In this document: in pieces, positions 6,920 to 8,649 of the stretch
Numbering within the stretch: the stretch's first letter is position 1
How the letters are laid out: every line of letters begins with the position of its first letter
Source: an uncultured Bacillota bacterium
Lineage (GTDB): Bacteria; Bacillota; Sulfobacillia; UBA995; UBA9673
DNA: 8,649 nucleotides
Reading direction: 5' to 3'
Assembly (NCBI GenBank): GCA_937863905.1
Contig: CALMHV010000037.1
Span: 1 to 8,649, forward strand
Position numbers and translations under genes: made by a program
Notes under the pieces: model-generated
Database searches by the model: none
What the model was told of the DNA's origin: nothing
The model's input: the letters and a program-made list of their open reading frames with translations, nothing else

Positions 6920-7588
6920 CTACTTCTTCTCCGCCTTAGGGGCCTTGGTCGTCTTCTTGGCCGCCTTCGGCTCAGTCTCGGTCTTGGTCTTGGCCGCGGG
7001 CTTCTTGGGGGCGGCCTTCGCCGGCTTCTCTTTCAAGAGGGCTTTGGCCTTAGGCTCGGCCTTGGCCTTTTCCTTGGCCGGCTTCTCCTTGGGCAGCGCC
7101 TTGGGCTTTGCCGCGGCCTTCGCCGGCTTCTTCTTCAAGAGGGCTTTGACCTTAGGCTCGGCCTTGGCCTTTTTCTTGGCCTCTTCCTTGGCCTTTTCCT
7201 TGGCCGGCTTCTTCTCTTCCTTCTTGAGGGTCACCTTAGCCGGAGCCGCCTTCTTGACCGCTCCCGCCGCTTCACCCTTGCCGCCCGCGGCGGGCTTCGC
7301 GGCCTTGGCGGCCTTCGCGGGCCTTACCGCAACCGGCTCCGGAGCGGCCGCAGCCGCCCGGATTTCCATCCGAGCCTTCCGAGTGGCGGCCTCTTCCGCC
7401 GTCTCCGGGCGTTCTTTGACCTCGATAAGATGCTTGACGACGCGGACCATCCCGCGGATGGCCGGGGTGTCGCGATGCGACACCATCTGCCCGATCTTCG
7501 ACAGGCCCAAAGCCCTGGCCGTCCGCCCCTGACGCTTCGAGTAGCCAATAGTGCTTTTCGTGAGCTTAATGTCCAGCATCAAAGCCAT
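6920..7588 (-). CDS. rpmD: 50S ribosomal protein L30 (uL30) with a ~163-residue Lys/Ala-rich C-terminal tail
   Basis: Residues 1-59 are a complete bacterial L30: LDIKLTKSTIGYSKRQGRTA, then ALGLSKIGQMVSHRDTPAIR and GMVRVVKHLIEVKE. L30 normally stops here at about 60 residues. This frame continues without interruption to residue 222. Residues 60-80 look helical and charged (RPETAEEAATRKARMEIRA); from about 80 on the sequence is almost only K, A, P and E, with motifs such as KEKPAKEKAKAEPK, resembling histone-H1-like tails. A near-identical block occurs twice, at residues 137-159 and 171-193. The tail is probably disordered and strongly basic. The ATG at 7588 has GGAGG 5 bases upstream. The gene lies between rpsE and rplO as expected, so the L30 call is firm; the tail's job is unknown. 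Confidence 0.95.
   Translation of the reverse strand: MALMLDIKLTKSTIGYSKRQGRTARALGLSKIGQMVSHRDTPAIRGMVRVVKHLIEVKERPETAEEAATRKARMEIRAAAAAPEPVAVRPAKAAKAAKPAAGGKGEAAGAVKKAAPAKVTLKKEEKKPAKEKAKEEAKKKAKAEPKVKALLKKKPAKAAAKPKALPKEKPAKEKAKAEPKAKALLKEKPAKAAPKKPAAKTKTETEPKAAKKTTKAPKAEKK
7011..7079 (-). repeat. Direct repeat copy 1 in the rpmD tail
   Basis: This 69-base block matches 7113-7181 at 65 of 69 positions by hand alignment. It encodes residues 171-193 of the L30 tail (AKEKAKAEPKAKALLKEKPA and on). The spacing of 102 bases is exactly 34 codons, so the reading frame is kept. Confidence 0.85.
7113..7181 (-). repeat. Direct repeat copy 2 in the rpmD tail
   Basis: This is the partner of 7011-7079, encoding residues 137-159 (AKKKAKAEPKVKALLKKKPA and on). 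A shorter, weaker similarity (CTTGGCCTTTTCCTTGGCCG) recurs at about 7187-7206, hinting at a decayed third unit. Confidence 0.85.
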
Positions 7589-7652
7589 TATCTCTCCTCC
7601 GCACTCGAGCCTAAGCCCGAAAGCCCAACCCCGACGAGCCGGAAAGCAAGGG

Positions 7653-8156
7653 TCAGGCCATAATCTCGCTGACGGACTTGCCTCTCAGCTTCGCCACGTC
7701 GTCCGCGCTCCTGAGGGTCTTGAGACCGGCCAAAGTCGCGTAGACCACGTTGGCCGCGCTACTAGAGCCAAGAGACTTCGTGAGGATGTCGCGGACCCCG
7801 GTCGCCTCCAACACCGCCCGCACCGGACCACCGGCAATCACGCCGGTGCCCTTGGAGGCTGGCTTCAGCAGCACCTTCCCCGCCCCGAAGGTGCCGACAA
7901 CCTCGTGGGGGATGGTCGTCCCAACCAGAGACACCCGGATGAGGTTCTTCTTGGCGTCCTGGCCGCCCTTGGCGATAGCGTTCACAATCTCGGTCGCCTT
8001 GCCCAGCCCGACGCCCACATGCCCGGCGCCGTCGCCGACCACGACCAGAGCACTAAAGCTGAAACGGCGGCCGCCCTTGACGACCTTGGCCACCCTCTTG
8101 ATCTTCACGACCTTCTCGGTCAGTTCCCCCAAATCAGCCGCATCAATGTGCGCCAA
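7653..8156 (-). CDS. rpsE: 30S ribosomal protein S5 (uS5)
   Basis: S5 lies at the mRNA entry of the small subunit and affects decoding fidelity and mRNA unwinding. The N-terminal double-stranded-RNA-binding-like domain has [20 protein letters not shown] and [20 protein letters not shown]; the C-terminal half has the [20 protein letters not shown] block and ends [10 protein letters not shown] place the start at TTG 8156-8154 (167 aa), because it gives [17 protein letters not shown], matching the usual MARID...L.EKVV, and because AAGGTGAT, a strong Shine-Dalgarno, ends 7 bases upstream. A GTG four codons earlier (8168) would add MIEG but would lie inside that Shine-Dalgarno. It follows rplR after about 89 GC-rich bases and precedes rpmD by 64. 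Confidence 0.96.
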   Translation of the reverse strand: MAHIDAADLGELTEKVVKIKRVAKVVKGGRRFSFSALVVVGDGAGHVGVGLGKATEIVNAIAKGGQDAKKNLIRVSLVGTTIPHEVVGTFGAGKVLLKPASKGTGVIAGGPVRAVLEATGVRDILTKSLGSSSAANVVYATLAGLKTLRSADDVAKLRGKSVSEIMA

Positions 8157-8163
8157 ACCCTCA

Positions 8164-8171
8164 ATCACCTT
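8164..8171 (-). promoter_or_regulatory. Shine-Dalgarno that decides the rpsE start
   Basis: AAGGTGAT on the minus strand matches the 3' part of the consensus AAGGAGGTGATC. It lies 7 bases before TTG 8156 and covers the alternative GTG at 8168, which favours the TTG. Confidence 0.65.
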
Positions 8172-8245
8172 CCCCCCAAGTCCGCCTCGCGGCTGGACCC
8201 ACCGTCTTCGGCCCCGCGCTGCCGCCGGGCCGCGCCGACAGTTCT

Positions 8246-8605
8246 CTAGAACTCCAAGCCGACCCCACGCACCGCATCGGCCAGGGCCCTCACGCGACCG
8301 TGATAGGCGTAGCCTCCGCGGTCGAAAACAACCTTCCGCACGCCATGCTCCAGCGCCCGCTTGCCCAGGAGTTCCCCCACGGTCTTCGCCGCGGCGATGT
8401 TCCCGCCGCTCTTGATCCCGAGTTCGGGATCCAGGGACGAAGCCGAAAGGAGAGTCCGCCCGCTTTGGTCATCGATGACCTGGGCGTAGATATGCTTCAT
8501 ACTGCGAAAGACATTGAGGCGCGGCCTCTCCGGAGTGCCGACCACCTTACGCCTGATGCGGTGGTGCCGCCTCTGTCGCGCTTCTTTCTTGGTCAGTTTC
8601 CCCAC
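8246..8605 (-). CDS. rplR: 50S ribosomal protein L18 (uL18)
   Basis: L18 binds 5S rRNA in the central protuberance of the large subunit together with L5. The 119-aa product has a basic N-terminal arm ([20 protein letters not shown]), the family block [20 protein letters not shown] (26-45), and the C-terminal [20 protein letters not shown] with the usual end GLEF. Length is standard. The start is GTG 8605-8603, with GGGAGG about 10 bases upstream. It is the furthest-upstream complete gene in the window; rplF-rplR-rpsE-rpmD is the normal spc order. A TAG stop in another frame at 8609-8607 probably ends the preceding gene. Confidence 0.98.
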   Translation of the reverse strand: MGKLTKKEARQRRHHRIRRKVVGTPERPRLNVFRSMKHIYAQVIDDQSGRTLLSASSLDPELGIKSGGNIAAAKTVGELLGKRALEHGVRKVVFDRGGYAYHGRVRALADAVRGVGLEF

Positions 8606-8606
8606 G

Positions 8607-8649
8607 CTAAGTCAACCTCCCGGGCCAGACCTCGGCCTTCGGCGCTACT
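8607..8649 (-). CDS. Possible 3' end of rplF (L6), 13 codons
   Basis: One minus-strand frame stays open from the window edge and stops at TAG 8609-8607, just 1 base before the rplR start. It would end [13 protein letters not shown]. Position before rplR is where rplF is expected, but these residues do not match the usual L6 C-terminus (GKTGK-like), so either L6 has a short extra tail or this is untranslated spacer. Too short to decide. Confidence 0.3.
   Translation of the reverse strand, partial: VAPKAEVWPGRLT

Noticed and set aside
7160..7180. A-rich stretch in rpmD as a programmed frameshift site explaining the tail
   Set aside because: The run has five A residues, not a proper X-XXY-YYZ heptamer, and the tail is already in the same frame as L30, so no shift is needed.
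6912..7532. Plus-strand open frame of 206 codons that looks like a hydrophobic membrane protein
   Set aside because: It is the complement of the Lys/Ala-rich rpmD tail: AAG and GCC codons read in reverse as Leu- and Gly/Ala-like codons, giving false hydrophobicity. No Shine-Dalgarno or known family block.
8240..8256. AGTTCTAGAGAACT at the rplR stop, as a terminator
   Set aside because: Only a 5-bp AT/GC-mixed stem and no T-run; transcription clearly has to continue into rpsE.

Overview
The window is one continuous stretch of the conserved ribosomal-protein supercluster (the end of the spc operon joined to the alpha operon). Every gene I can support lies on the minus strand, so transcription runs from high to low coordinates. 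In that direction the order is rplR (L18), rpsE (S5), rpmD (L30 with a very long tail), rplO (L15), secY, adk, map, a small KOW-domain RNA-binding protein gene, infA, rpmJ (L36), rpsM (S13), rpsK (S11), rpsD (S4), rpoA and rplQ (L17, cut a few codons short by the window edge). The high-coordinate edge may also hold the last codons of rplF (L6).

The organism is most likely a GC-rich member of the Bacillota (Firmicutes), probably from a deep or uncultured lineage. Reasons: a KOW-domain gene sits between map and infA, as ybzG does in Bacillus and relatives; adenylate kinase has the four-cysteine zinc LID typical of Gram-positive bacteria; S4 and L36 both keep their zinc-binding cysteines; and Shine-Dalgarno sites are strong (GGAGGT/AGGTGAT). 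Nine of fifteen genes appear to start with GTG or TTG. This phylum-level call is inference from gene order and family features.

Layout: 8649-6394 is the spc part (L18, S5, L30, L15); 6393-3722 holds protein export and housekeeping enzymes (SecY, Adk, Map), with rplO/secY abutting and adk/map overlapping by 4 bases; 3721-3596 is the one AT-rich gap, carrying a good promoter-like sequence; 3595-2836 holds the KOW protein, IF-1 and L36; 2806-1 is the alpha part (S13, S11, S4, RpoA, L17). Together these make ribosome subunits, the translocon, nucleotide-pool and N-terminal Met processing enzymes, an initiation factor and an RNA polymerase subunit. No gap exceeds 130 bases and I see no tRNA, CRISPR, insertion sequence or terminator.

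The most unusual item is rpmD: a normal 59-residue L30 is followed in frame by about 163 residues of Lys/Ala/Pro/Glu-rich tail that contains a 102-bp-period direct repeat. Secondary oddities are an altered AMP-site motif in adenylate kinase, the extended KOW protein overlapping infA, and the internal promoter. I see no sign of a wholly new multi-gene system; the region is otherwise conserved.
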